A DNA stretch of 56,157 nt from contig JANXUF010000116.1 in assembly GCA_025356335.1 (NCBI GenBank), positions 1 to 56,157 of the forward strand. Reading direction: 5' to 3'. Both the position numbers and the translations under genes were made by a program. Positions within the stretch are counted from its first letter, which is position 1; the number at the start of each line of letters is the position of its first letter. The notes beneath the pieces were generated by a model. The model was not told where the DNA came from, did not search any database, and saw only the letters and a program-made list of their open reading frames with translations. The DNA comes from Actinomycetes bacterium. GTDB lineage: Bacteria; Actinomycetota; Acidimicrobiia; Acidimicrobiales; Ilumatobacteraceae. Below, piece after piece: positions 42,840 through 51,408 of this stretch.

Positions 42840-43004
42840 ATGCCAACAAAAGAAACAACCAGCCAGGCGGAGCGGAAGCGTCAAGCGCTCCGTGCCAAAG
42901 AAGACGCCGCATATAAGGCGCTGCGTGAAGCCGAGGACGAGTTGTTCGCTCTGGAAGACAGAGTCGAACGCCGCGGCAACCGCCCAACCTTGGAGGGTGA
43001 GTGA
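42840..43004 (+). CDS. Small charged helical protein (54 aa)
   Basis: The ATG at 42840 follows GAAAGGG at 9 bp. The sequence is almost wholly helical and charged (AERKRQALRAKEDAAYKALR, EAEDELFALEDRVERR), likely a coiled coil. No family recognised. Its last bases overlap the next start (ATGATG at 43001-43006). Confidence 0.6.
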   Translation: MPTKETTSQAERKRQALRAKEDAAYKALREAEDELFALEDRVERRGNRPTLEGE

Positions 43005-43429
43005 TGACGAGTCCCCGTCAAGCCCGAGCTTGGCTCGCCGATCAACGCCTCAGTGAGACCGACCACATGGCCGCCTTGGCGCAGATCGCCGCAGCTGAAG
43101 CGGACGACAAGAAGCTGGCAACCATGTCGGCCGATTGGGGTCGTCAGCGCACCGTGGAAGCGGGCGCTCAGGGCTACGAAGCCTGCGTTCAAACGACTGC
43201 CGACGCAAAGGCGCTAGCGGAGGACATCCGCTCAGGGCGCATCCCGGCGAAGGAAGCCCGTAAGCGCTACGACGCCCTCACTACCAACCTCGGCCGCGCC
43301 GCCGACCAGCGCTCAATCTTCGAGACGTGCTCAGCCACCGTCGCCGAAATTGACGAAGACCCGCTGGCGTGGGCCGACCGCCTGCGCCAGAAATGCCCGT
43401 CCACCGCCCACTACTTCACCTTTCTGTAA
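43001..43429 (+). CDS. Hypothetical helical protein (142 aa)
   Basis: This starts at ATGATG overlapping the previous gene. It is helix-rich (RQARAWLADQRLSETDHMAA, EARKRYDALTTNLGRAADQR) and has two Cys. No family recognised. It is the second of six closely spaced plus-strand genes, typical of a phage or plasmid early region. Confidence 0.65.
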   Translation: MMTSPRQARAWLADQRLSETDHMAALAQIAAAEADDKKLATMSADWGRQRTVEAGAQGYEACVQTTADAKALAEDIRSGRIPAKEARKRYDALTTNLGRAADQRSIFETCSATVAEIDEDPLAWADRLRQKCPSTAHYFTFL

Positions 43430-43438
43430 GGAGCCACG

Positions 43439-43621
43439 ATGAAATCAAAAGTACTCAGCAGTTCAACACCGGACGCACAACCTATTGACGGCGCAGAACT
43501 CGACCGTCGCTTGCTCAGCTATCCGCCGTTTGATCCGGCAGTGTCGATGGTGTTGCAGCACCTTCAAGCGCAGATCGATACCCTCACCGCACAACTCTCC
43601 GGATCGACGGTGCCGTCATGA
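43439..43621 (+). CDS. Hypothetical protein (60 aa)
   Basis: A good Shine-Dalgarno (AAGGAG) precedes the ATG by 6 bp. The short sequence has a helical end (VSMVLQHLQAQIDTLTAQL). Its stop overlaps the next start (ATGA). Confidence 0.6.
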   Translation: MKSKVLSSSTPDAQPIDGAELDRRLLSYPPFDPAVSMVLQHLQAQIDTLTAQLSGSTVPS

Positions 43622-44286
43622 CCAGTCAATACGTCGAAGATATCGACGCGTTCATTTGGGACGACCTCGACAGAATTCGTGCTCGCACTGACAAAGAATT
43701 CTGTGCGGCCAGTGCCGAATGGCTTGCAGCATGGGAGGCATACTCAGCCCATAAACAGCATGAACGCTCGCTCAAGATTTGCCAAATGAGCTTTGAGATT
43801 GTCCGAACCAAGCAGATCCTTCTGGACAGAGGTCACGCCGAGTACGCGCCGCAGATCGCCGCCGACACGCAGAAGCTCGATGAGATGCGCGCCGACGACC
43901 TCCTGGCACTGACGCTCGCTCCGAACGCCTTGACCAAGCTCACCAACAACCTTCAACGAGCCGAGTACACCTGCGTAGCGATGCGTCGAGAAAATGGCGT
44001 GTGGCCCGACCGCATGGAGTTGCAACGAGAAATGACCTCCCGGTTTTAGTGGCACTCTGCCGAAGCCATCCTGCTGCGGGCTGTCAATGAAGCCGACCCG
44101 AGCACTTGTGGGCTGTGGTTCGCTCCTGAGGGCTGGCTGGCCGACGCCATGCAGTTCCCCGAGCTCGACCGCCGCACGAGCTACCCCACCTGTTTCGTCT
44201 CCGCAGAAGCGCAGCAACGGCACCGCCTGCACCGCATCTACGAGCGCTGGGCATACCGCTCCGTATTCGAAACGGACCCGTCATGA
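43618..44286 (+). CDS. Hypothetical protein interrupted by an in-frame amber codon (143 + 78 codons)
   Basis: The frame from the ATG at 43618 ends EMTSRF then TAG (44047-44049). The same frame continues with coding-like sequence (WHSAEAILLRAVNEAD, LWFAPEGWLADAMQF, HRLHRIYERWAYR) to a TGA at 44284 that overlaps the next gene's ATG. The second part has no start codon for its first 33 codons, so one 222-residue protein with an amber stop is the simplest reading. It is unclear whether this is a mutation, a sequence error or read-through. No family recognised. Confidence 0.6.
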
Positions 44287-44744
44287 GCGGACAGTTCCGT
44301 TGGGGCGACCTCCTCGACAACGACACCACCGAGCGCGAAGCCGCCTACCTGGGCACAACCGCGGACGACGACGACCAGCGCCTGCACTACTGGGACGATG
44401 GCACCACGTTGCCGGTGCTGGCCGGTAGCGCCTCCGACGACACGGATGACGACCCTGGCGACGATGAAGACCTCGACGCCGACAACGGTGGCGACGACGA
44501 CGAGGACGAACAGCACGACCCGAGTCGCCCGACCCCGAAGCCAGCCTCAACTAACAGGGCCCATCGTCAAGCAGCCCGCTTCCGTATCGACGCCAAGGAG
44601 CAGCGTGAACGGGCGGACTCGGCCGAGACAAGGGCCGGCACACCGATGGCCGGCAAGCGCGCCGTCAACCAACGGATTGCCGGGGACCACACCGCGGCGG
44701 CCGTGCTCGCCAAGAAGTACCCTGCCCTCCACGGCCGCCGCTGA
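44283..44744 (+). CDS. Acidic phage-like hypothetical protein (153 aa)
   Basis: The ATG at 44283 overlaps the preceding stop. The protein is very acidic in its middle (DDTDDDPGDDEDLDADNGGD) and basic in its C-terminal third (HRQAARFRIDAKEQRERADS). This composition suits a nucleic-acid mimic or packaging protein, but no function can be assigned. Confidence 0.55.
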   Translation: MSGQFRWGDLLDNDTTEREAAYLGTTADDDDQRLHYWDDGTTLPVLAGSASDDTDDDPGDDEDLDADNGGDDDEDEQHDPSRPTPKPASTNRAHRQAARFRIDAKEQRERADSAETRAGTPMAGKRAVNQRIAGDHTAAAVLAKKYPALHGRR

Positions 44745-44842
44745 GGTTGTTCGCCTGGCCTGGAGGAGAGCCGTAGCTCTGGCCGGGCGACCGGCAACCG
44801 ATAGCACCTACTGCCGTGCCGACCTGACGAAACTGGGGACAG

Positions 44843-45217
44843 CTATGCCTCGACTACGGCCAGTTCCGGACACCGTCCGAAGGCGTAGGTCTCCTCCAAG
44901 TCAATGCCGACATGAGCTTTTCGTACGGAGTCGGGACTGGTGTGTTGTGCCGGGATACCGGGAACCATCGGAATCTCGATCGTGAACGAGGGATCGTCAA
45001 GCGCCTCGACGCCGGTCGCCAATTGTCGCGCCAGCGCCTCGACCGCCTCGATAATCAGATCGACTTTGAAAGGTGGGGCAGGATCCCGTCGTTGCGACAC
45101 AACTACGAATGCCTGGAAGTAGTCGCCATTTCGAGTCACTCGCAGCTTCACGATGTCCGGCGCAGGGAAGCCGCCGCCAATGGTGGCCGAGAGAAAAGTG
45201 ATGTCGTAGGTGGGCAC
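44843..45217 (-). CDS. Hypothetical protein (124 aa)
   Basis: A GTG start at 45217 gives PTYDITFLSATIGGGFPAPD, an alternating beta-strand pattern and a helical middle (DLIIEAVEALARQLATGVEA). No family recognised. It is convergent with the phage-like block and 23 bp from the left end of the second IS. Confidence 0.45.
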   Translation of the reverse strand: MPTYDITFLSATIGGGFPAPDIVKLRVTRNGDYFQAFVVVSQRRDPAPPFKVDLIIEAVEALARQLATGVEALDDPSFTIEIPMVPGIPAQHTSPDSVRKAHVGIDLEETYAFGRCPELAVVEA

Positions 45218-45302
45218 AGCGTGAAGCTAGCCGGTCGTGGTGATCGCGCTCACCGAAATTCCCCAGGTGTGATCATCGAATCTCCTCACCTGTGAGGCGG
45301 TT

Positions 45303-46145
45303 TCAACGTAGTGGTTCGCGGGTGCCGGTCGCTGTTCGGCGGAGCGCATCTGAGCGTGCGTGGTGGTCTCTGAGGCGGTAGCTGTCGCCGTCGAGGTTGA
45401 GCACGACTGAGCGGTGCAGGAGCCGGTCGAGCATGGCTGCGGCGACGGTGGTGTCGCCGAGGATTTCGCCCCAGCCGGCAACGCCGCGGTTGGTGGTGAT
45501 CACGATCGACGTTTTGAGGTAGCGCTGCGACACGACTTGGAACAACGCCGAGGCGGCTTCGGCGGGCAATGGCAGGTAGCCCAGCTCGTCAATCACGAGC
45601 AGCGTAGGTCCTGCGAAGAACCGCATCGTTGTGGCCCAGCGGCCTTCGATCGCGGCGCGGTGGCAGCGTGCGGCGAGATCTGCGGCGGTCGTGAAATACG
45701 TCCGGTAGCCGACGGTCGCGGCTTGTCTGGCGAGGCCGACAGAGAGGTGGGTTTTGCCGACGCCGGGCGGCCCGATGAGGATCACGTTGGTGGCGGTCTC
45801 GAGGTAGCGGCAGGTGCCGAGCTCGTTGATCAGTCGGCGGTCGACGCCGGGTTGCGCGTCGAAATCGAAGTCCTCCAACGTGGCCGGTGTCGGCAGACAG
45901 GCGAAGCGGAGACGGCCGACGAGACGACGTGCGAGGGCGGTGTCGACCTCGATCGCCAACAACCGCTCCAGGGTTGCGGTGACGGTCAACTCCTCGTCGA
46001 GTGCTTCATCGAGCACGCGTGGCAGCGCTTCTGCGCAGGCATCGAGTTTCAACACGGTGAGGTGCGATTTCAACGTCTGATAGAGCGACGCCTGCGCTTG
46101 CGTTGATGGTGCTCGCGCACCAGTGGTGGTGGGTGTTTTGGTCAT
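45303..46145 (-). CDS. istB: IstB-type transposition ATPase (IS21-B)
   Basis: This 280-residue AAA+ protein has GPPGVGKTHLSVGLA, LLVIDELGYLPLP and the sensor TTNRGVAGWGEILGD. It helps the transposase choose and cut target DNA. The start overlaps the istA stop by ATGA. Full length. Confidence 0.94.
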   Translation of the reverse strand: MTKTPTTTGARAPSTQAQASLYQTLKSHLTVLKLDACAEALPRVLDEALDEELTVTATLERLLAIEVDTALARRLVGRLRFACLPTPATLEDFDFDAQPGVDRRLINELGTCRYLETATNVILIGPPGVGKTHLSVGLARQAATVGYRTYFTTAADLAARCHRAAIEGRWATTMRFFAGPTLLVIDELGYLPLPAEAASALFQVVSQRYLKTSIVITTNRGVAGWGEILGDTTVAAAMLDRLLHRSVVLNLDGDSYRLRDHHARSDALRRTATGTREPLR

Positions 46146-47476
46146 GTGAGTGTGTTCCTTCCGTTGGCCGCTTTCGCGTATGCGCTGAGATCGACGACGG
46201 TGCCGTCGGCGCAGTTCTTGGTTGCTGTCCCAGTGATCACCGCGGCTGCGGCGAGCGCGGCCGGTCCGGGTGGGATGCGTTGTTTGCGCCTGTGTGGTGG
46301 CGCGCTGGTCGATGCCGACATGGCGGCCAGGTCGAGGGCGGCGACGTGGCCGTGATCGCGCACGGTCGCGCCGGCACCGTCGGGTGCGAGGACATGGCGG
46401 GCGACCACAATCCCAGACAGGGTGGCGATATCAGCGAGGGGAGACCCGAGCCGCCAAACCACGTTCACCGTCGTGTGAGCGAGCTCTGGCGGGGTCGAGT
46501 AGCGGTTCCCGCGGAACGCCACCAACGCTTGCGCGGTGACCTTGCGCTCGACCGTCAACGTCGCCGGGAACGCAGCCGGCGGAAGCGTCAACCGCTCGGC
46601 CGCCGCATGGGCGGCGACGGTCGCACGTTGACCGTCGACGACGCGTTTGCGGGCGTCGCCAACACGGACACAGAACCTGTCCAACGACGCCTGCGCGTCG
46701 GCGATGCTGATGTCGTCAGGCAGGGTCCGCCACCAACGTTGGGCGGCGGTGTCGTTGGCTTTCTCGACGACACCTTTGCGGTTCCCGCGCCTGGGCGGGC
46801 AGATCGCGACGGACACCGCGTAGTGCTTGGCGACACCCGCGAACGAGGCGGTCACCCGACCGGTCGACGGGTGGCAGACGGTGGCCATCCGGTCGAACCG
46901 CCAGACCCGTGTCAGACCGCCGAGGGCGCGTGTGATCTGATCGAGCGCGTCGATGGTGTGCGCCTGATCCTTGGACTCGGCCAGATGCCCGCGCCAACGC
47001 CCGGAATGGGCGAGCGCGCCAACGAACAACGACGCGTTCGCACCCCAACCCCACCCGGCTGGCGGGTCCGGGAGATCAACCCAGTCCCACTGCGTTTCGT
47101 CACCGGCAGGGTGATCGATGATCGCGACCGGACGCCCTTTCGCGGCTGAGCAGCGTTCGCAATGCGGGCGCAGCGAACGGATCCGCAGCTGCCGGGTGAA
47201 CGTCGGATACGACTGGACGAAGCCGAGATCGACTACCTCGTCGAACAACGTCATCGACCACACATGCGGGTCCTCGACAAGTCGTTCACGGCAGTAATCG
47301 ACGAACGGATCGAACCGGCCCGGGCCGGTCGCGACGCGGACGCCAGCGACGCGTTCGCCGTTCAAATAGGCGCGGACCGTCTTGCGGTCATGGCCGAGAT
47401 GGCGAGCAATCGCCGAGATCGACCAGCCTCTCTTGCGGAGCGCGTGAGCGTCCACATCATCCTCCTGTGTGAGCAT
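46142..47476 (-). CDS. istA: IstA-type transposase (IS21-B)
   Basis: From the ATG at 47476 the protein has 444 residues. The N-terminal helix-turn-helix (ALRKRGWSISAIARHLGHDR, KTVRAYL) and the catalytic core with D131 in TQWDWVDLPD, a second Asp in RVWRFDRMATVC and Glu in KGVVEKANDTA are visible. The C-terminal target-binding part is shorter than in IS21-A. The element looks capable of transposition. Confidence 0.93.
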   Translation of the reverse strand: MLTQEDDVDAHALRKRGWSISAIARHLGHDRKTVRAYLNGERVAGVRVATGPGRFDPFVDYCRERLVEDPHVWSMTLFDEVVDLGFVQSYPTFTRQLRIRSLRPHCERCSAAKGRPVAIIDHPAGDETQWDWVDLPDPPAGWGWGANASLFVGALAHSGRWRGHLAESKDQAHTIDALDQITRALGGLTRVWRFDRMATVCHPSTGRVTASFAGVAKHYAVSVAICPPRRGNRKGVVEKANDTAAQRWWRTLPDDISIADAQASLDRFCVRVGDARKRVVDGQRATVAAHAAAERLTLPPAAFPATLTVERKVTAQALVAFRGNRYSTPPELAHTTVNVVWRLGSPLADIATLSGIVVARHVLAPDGAGATVRDHGHVAALDLAAMSASTSAPPHRRKQRIPPGPAALAAAAVITGTATKNCADGTVVDLSAYAKAANGRNTLT

Positions 47477-47841
47477 GAAACAGGGCTCCCTCATCTGGCT
47501 TGCTTGTTGTCGAAGACAGCAGCCTTGAGGGAGCCCCACCTCATCTGGTGGACCTCACAAACTGGGGAATTTCAGTGAGCAACTCTGGGAAAATTCACCT
47601 GAGCGTGATCAGTGGGAAGCGACGAGAGCGCCGCCTACACGTGGCTCTCAGCCGAGCGAGCGGCGTCGGTGGGGACTTACCCACCCCGTAGCGCATATGG
47701 CGATGTAGGGCTTGGGCGGAGTGACGGCGGCGAGGAGTAGCGCCCTTCCCTGTTCTTGCCCCTGCTGCGCCCCTGTTCGGTCAGGTTCAGTCGAGACCGA
47801 AGGAAGTCGATCAAGACCCGTCGCTACTAACCGAACTCGGC

Positions 47842-47884
47842 CGAAAAAGACGAATGACCAGGGCTTCCGTGAAGAAAGACCTGG
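47842..47884 (-). terminator. Terminator after the second tRNA 3' half
   Basis: On the minus strand CCAGG...CCTGG pair (47858-47884) with GAAG/CTTC inside. A five-T run (47843-47847 complement) follows 10 bases later. This suits the native terminator of a tRNA gene. Confidence 0.55.
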
Positions 47885-47895
47885 CCATTCAGTGG

Positions 47896-47937
47896 TGGCG
47901 GGGACAGGATTTGAACCTGTGACCTTCGGGTTATGAG
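47896..47937 (-). repeat. tRNA-Met 3'-half copy (attachment-site-like), copy B
   Basis: This matches copy A (24138-24179) at 40 of 42 positions. The two differences change one G-C pair of the T stem to A-T, so the pairing is preserved. The 5' half of the tRNA is absent here too. Both copies point the same way, which fits tandem insertions into one tRNA gene lying further right. Confidence 0.78.
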
Positions 47938-48094
47938 CCGTGTCGAGGGGGTGTCCAGCAGTGACCATGAGTGACCGTTCATGCCATTTACCTGGTCTTT
48001 CGCGATTTGGTCGTGTCATCGTGTGCTACCCAATATCACGCTCTGTCACCTGGTCTATTAGAAGAACCATTAGAAGTTCTGTCTAGATTGCCAT

Positions 48095-48113
48095 TCTGTC
48101 TGCTGCAGACAGA
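48095..48113. promoter_or_regulatory. 19-bp palindromic operator
   Basis: TCTGTCTGC-T-GCAGACAGA is a perfect palindrome with 9-bp arms. More TCTGTC/GACAG half-sites flank it (about 48078 and 48125). It lies 36 bp before the AbiEi-like gene at 48149. A TATTCT -10-like box (48137-48142) six bases before that GTG suggests a leaderless transcript. Confidence 0.6.
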
Positions 48114-48148
48114 TCAGATGTTGAGACAGGAAGAGCTATTCTGAAATC

Positions 48149-49201
48149 GTGGCTCGACCGGCGATCCCCGAGGCGAGTCGACGCCGGCTCGACGACACGG
48201 TCGAGCGCCTCCGCGCGCTGGTTCCTGATGATTGGACAGTTACCGTTACGCATCGCCAGCCCGATCTCGGAACCGTCAGCATCTCCGCCTACGACGGCAC
48301 CGAGGCGGCCATGTCCGTAGTGACGAGAGACCGGCTCGAGCCGAGAGACATCGATCACCTACGTCTGCCTGATGGTCCGACGATCGTGTCCGCGAAGTGG
48401 CTCAGTCCTCGATCGCGCGAACTCCTCCACGACGCGCAGATCGGCTACCTGGATCAGACCGGCAACGTCGAGCTTCGACTCCGCAGGCCTGCGCTCTACA
48501 TCCGTGCCGACGGATCACCAAGCGACCCCGACCCAAAGCCCACCAACGGACCAACGCTGCGCGGCCGACGAGTCTGGGCGTTGATGCGCACCTTGATCGA
48601 AGTCACTCCCCCGTACACCGCTGGCGCCCTGTCGTCGGCGCTCGGCATCGACGACGGCTATGTCTCGCGCGTCCTACAAACACTTGCCGACGAACGGCTG
48701 ATTTCGCGGCGACCGCGAGGCGCGGTGACAACGGTCGAGTGGGAACCGTTGGTCCGCAAGCTGGCCGAGACGTACTCGTTCTTCGCCGCCAATGAGACGA
48801 CGACCTGGGTGGCGTCGGCCGGCCCCGAGCAAATGCTCGACGACATCGCTACAGCGAACGCGGGACGGTGGGCGGTGACAGGCTCGTTCGTGGCATCGTC
48901 TATCGCTCCGGTCGCCGCACCAACGATCGCCATCGTGTACGCAGACGATCCCGAACGCTTCGCCAAGGTCGGTCGACTGCTGCCGTCGAAGATCGGTGCC
49001 AACGTGATCCTGGCCAAGCCCTACGACACGATCGTCTTCCAACGCGGGTGGCGCGACGCCGGCTTCCCATCTGTGTCGGTCGCACAGTCGGTGATCGACT
49101 CGCTGAGCGGAACGGCACGTATGCCGGCCGAGGGCGCGGCGCTCATCAAATGGATGGGACGGGACCCATCACGCTGGCAGACGGCACGCCTTTCGAGCTG
49201 A
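48149..49201 (+). CDS. AbiEi-like / wHTH regulator protein (350 aa)
   Basis: The N-terminal 110 residues resemble a nuclease-like domain of AbiEi-type regulators (SAKWLSPRSRELLHDAQIGY, DQTGNVELRLRRPALYI). A winged helix follows (RRVWALMRTLIEVTPPYTAG, ALGIDDGYVSRVLQTLADER, LISRRP), then an AbiEi-type C-terminal domain (RWAVTGSFVASSIAPVAAPT, AIVYADDPERF). AbiEi proteins repress and neutralise an AbiEii nucleotidyltransferase toxin, but none follows, so this is an orphan or acts alone. The palindrome at 48095 is its probable operator. Confidence 0.72.
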   Translation: MARPAIPEASRRRLDDTVERLRALVPDDWTVTVTHRQPDLGTVSISAYDGTEAAMSVVTRDRLEPRDIDHLRLPDGPTIVSAKWLSPRSRELLHDAQIGYLDQTGNVELRLRRPALYIRADGSPSDPDPKPTNGPTLRGRRVWALMRTLIEVTPPYTAGALSSALGIDDGYVSRVLQTLADERLISRRPRGAVTTVEWEPLVRKLAETYSFFAANETTTWVASAGPEQMLDDIATANAGRWAVTGSFVASSIAPVAAPTIAIVYADDPERFAKVGRLLPSKIGANVILAKPYDTIVFQRGWRDAGFPSVSVAQSVIDSLSGTARMPAEGAALIKWMGRDPSRWQTARLSS

Positions 49202-49575
49202 GGCGCGGCCAAGGTGGAGCGAACTCCGGGCTCACCCTTGAGCTGTCGCACCCCACGCGGGCCGTACGTCGCCATCGTCGTAGTCATCGATGCCCACGGG
49301 TTCGCCGGTGCGCAGCGCCGTGAGACATCGAGGATCAATCGGTCCCAATCCATCCACCAGAACTTCTGGCCGGTGTACAGCTCCGCGGCCCAACCCCTGA
49401 GTGTCTCCGACACAGCGGCCCCAACGGCAGCCTTACTCGATTCGGTGTTGGGAGCCATGCGGAAAGACTAGGACCGACAGCACGCTCGGAAGCGATGGAT
49501 TTCACGCCGGGTGAGATCGCTTTGGGGCGACCAATCACTCCACCTCACCGAGCTGTCGGAAGGGTGCCGCTACCT
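49202..49575. other. Intergenic region (374 bp)
   Basis: No supported gene. A minus-strand frame (about 49458 down) begins MAPNTESSKAAVGAAVSETL and has coding-like composition, but its latter half runs antisense into the AbiEi-like gene and no family is evident. Confidence 0.4.
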
Positions 49576-50646
49576 CTACGCGAATGCAGGGAGACGAGCA
49601 AGCCAACCTTGCTCTCTCAGACGCTCGAACGCGACGGCGATGTGGTCCTCGGTGAACATGCGTTGCTTTCGCCCGCTCCACTCCTGGACCCGCCGAATCG
49701 CGACACCAAGTTCATCGCTAGGCCCACGGTCATCATGCGTCGCAACCCAGTGGACACTTGCAAGGAGTTCCAGCCCGTACGGGGATTCGAAGCCGTCGAC
49801 GAGCCGAAGCACACGATCCATTCGCTCAAGAACCGCAGGGTTGTGATTCAGCGCTGCGTCAGCTTCCGCCATCGCTCCCGGGAGAATCTCGATGACCTCA
49901 GCATCTTGCACCTTCATCGAGCCGTCTCCGAACCCCCGGAGATGGTGACCTTCCACTGCTTTGAGCACGTGGCGAAGGTTGTCGGCATACGGCCCGTACC
50001 GAGCAGGCTCGTACCGGAGGTTCAGATCTTCCCCAGCCTCCTGAAGGAAGTACATCAGCTTCTGGATTTCGATCAAGCTCGCGCCGAGGCCCACCAGGCC
50101 ATAGCGGCCGATCATTCCAACGAGAGCCGCCTTTCCCGGCGACAACTGTGGCCGCTGCGTGGCAACCGGCATCTGCGAGGCGGCCGGGGTGCTCTCGGGT
50201 GCGAACACGTGCACCTCGGTGTCGAGGTCGGCCAGTTTTGCGTCAATCAATGGGCGGACGACCGACCAGTCGAGACCACCGTTGCCGCACCCGAGCGGCG
50301 GCAGCGCGATCGACTTGATTCCAATCTCGTCGATCACTCGGCGCAGGTCGTCGAGACCGGACGCGACATCGGACAGCTTGGAAGGCGACCGCCAGTGACC
50401 CTTCGTCGGAAAGTTGATGATCCAGCGCGGCTTCATCAGCTGACCAGCATCGAACACGAACATTTCACCGAGTCGAACACGACCGTCCTTGCATGCTCGT
50501 TCGTAGGCCTTGAAGTTCGCCGGAAAGGCATTCTTGAACTGAAGAGCGATGCCCTTGCCCATCACGCCCACCGTGTTGACCGTGTTGACGAGCGCGTCGA
50601 CATCGGCTTCGAGAAGGTTGCCGGAGGACTCGAGAAAGGCTGTCAT
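49576..50646 (-). CDS. darG: DarG-type macrodomain antitoxin
   Basis: From the ATG at 50646 it has 356 residues. The macrodomain (1-150) shows NLLEADVDALVNTVNTVGVM, GKGIALQFKNAFPANFKAYE, INFPTKGHWR and PPLGCGNGGLDW, which bind ADP-ribose and remove it from DNA. The C-terminal part (about 185-356: GRYGLVGLGASLIEIQKLMY, ALNHNPAVLERM) is the DarT-binding domain. The start overlaps the toxin stop (TGATG). It protects the cell from DarT. Confidence 0.95.
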   Translation of the reverse strand: MTAFLESSGNLLEADVDALVNTVNTVGVMGKGIALQFKNAFPANFKAYERACKDGRVRLGEMFVFDAGQLMKPRWIINFPTKGHWRSPSKLSDVASGLDDLRRVIDEIGIKSIALPPLGCGNGGLDWSVVRPLIDAKLADLDTEVHVFAPESTPAASQMPVATQRPQLSPGKAALVGMIGRYGLVGLGASLIEIQKLMYFLQEAGEDLNLRYEPARYGPYADNLRHVLKAVEGHHLRGFGDGSMKVQDAEVIEILPGAMAEADAALNHNPAVLERMDRVLRLVDGFESPYGLELLASVHWVATHDDRGPSDELGVAIRRVQEWSGRKQRMFTEDHIAVAFERLREQGWLARLPAFA

Positions 50647-51293
50647 CAGAAGTACCAATCCTGCCGAGGGCGGACAGGGATGGTGACACCCACCGTAGCC
50701 AACACCGCTTCGGCGTCTCGACACCGTCGTTCGTCGATCGCCGCCACTCCGAGGATCAGGTCCCAAGCGACGCGTCGGTGCACGAGGAACTCCGCCATTC
50801 GTCGTTCCATGCGGTCCGGTTCCTCGGAGGTGTTGTTCCACATCCTAGCCTCCATCAGCGGCCAGTCGACCAGTGCTCCCACCCGTGTCGGGTCGTTCTC
50901 GAACCGCGCCACGTCGAGTGCAGCGTTGCGATCGGTGAACACGAACTCGAGTCCGGCTTCGACGACTCGATCGACATCGGTCACCAGGTACAGGACCTCT
51001 TCCTGGCCGCCCGAGTAGCTCGACACGTGACCCCTGTGAATCGAGCCGAGCATCGGCGAGCGCGCCGCGAAGTAGAACGGCACGTAGTCGGCGACAACAC
51101 CTCCCGGAGCGATCGGTACCCGACGGAGGCGACGCTTGGCCTTGATGCCTTGCTGGCCGACCTCGGTTGCAAGCCGATCCGTCTCGGCGACGTCGGTGTC
51201 GGAGAAGATCCCGTGCTCGGCGACGGACGCCAAGTTTGAGAGGTGGGTGAAGTGGTACAGCAGACCGCGCTTGGGGGTGGTCACGAGCAACAC
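50646..51293 (-). CDS. darT: DarT DNA ADP-ribosyltransferase toxin
   Basis: This 215-residue toxin attaches ADP-ribose to thymidine in single-stranded DNA and acts against phages. It shows the NAD-binding start RGLLYHFTHLSNLASVAEHG, the GGVVADYVPFYFAARSPML block, and the catalytic-region DRMERRMAEFLVHRRV, where E168 is the expected catalytic Glu. It is the first gene of the pair, with the antitoxin coupled behind it. Key residues look intact. It lies between the AbiEi-like gene and the restriction genes, a defence context. Confidence 0.95.
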   Translation of the reverse strand: MLLVTTPKRGLLYHFTHLSNLASVAEHGIFSDTDVAETDRLATEVGQQGIKAKRRLRRVPIAPGGVVADYVPFYFAARSPMLGSIHRGHVSSYSGGQEEVLYLVTDVDRVVEAGLEFVFTDRNAALDVARFENDPTRVGALVDWPLMEARMWNNTSEEPDRMERRMAEFLVHRRVAWDLILGVAAIDERRCRDAEAVLATVGVTIPVRPRQDWYF

Positions 51294-51408
51294 CTCCTCA
51301 CCGTCAGCATGTCGCCATCGTACGGGAGGGGTGTCGCCTCGCTTCCGGTGACCTCGTTGTGTGGAAATTGGCAGCGCAGCAGACGGTCCGACGAATCACA
51401 CTGATCTC

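Larger units (their letters stand above)
45241..47611 (-). mobile_element. Complete IS21-family insertion sequence (IS21-B)
   Basis: The ends read TGATCGCGCTCA on the left and, inverted, TGATCACGCTCA on the right, followed by imperfect GAAATTCCCCAG-type sequence. A second internal copy of the site lies at the right end. A 4-bp target duplication GTGG flanks it (45237-45240 and 47612-47615). It encodes only istA and istB. The proteins are distant from those of IS21-A, so the two copies are separate arrivals. Confidence 0.88.
24138..47937. mobile_element. Putative genomic island bounded by tRNA-Met 3' halves
   Basis: The 23.8-kb interval between two direct 42-bp tRNA-Met 3' halves contains a toxin-antitoxin module, two IS21-family elements, a catabolic operon, a repeat-delimited gene array and phage-like genes, all accessory in character. 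No integrase gene is visible inside, so the element may have lost it, or the two ends may come from successive insertions. The boundary call is an inference. Confidence 0.45.
47616..48148. other. Intergenic region at the right island boundary (533 bp)
   Basis: This contains the second tRNA-Met 3' half (47896-47937), its downstream hairpin and T-tract (47842-47884, minus strand), and an operator palindrome (48095-48113). I find no integrase or other gene. Confidence 0.55.

Noticed and set aside
47712..47936. Plus-strand frame ending GTGFEPVTFGL
   Set aside because: This is the antisense translation of the tRNA-Met 3' half, not a gene.
49021..49458. 145-codon minus-strand frame starting MAPNTESSKAAV
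   Set aside because: It has no Shine-Dalgarno, about 40 per cent of it is antisense to the AbiEi-like gene, and no family is recognisable.
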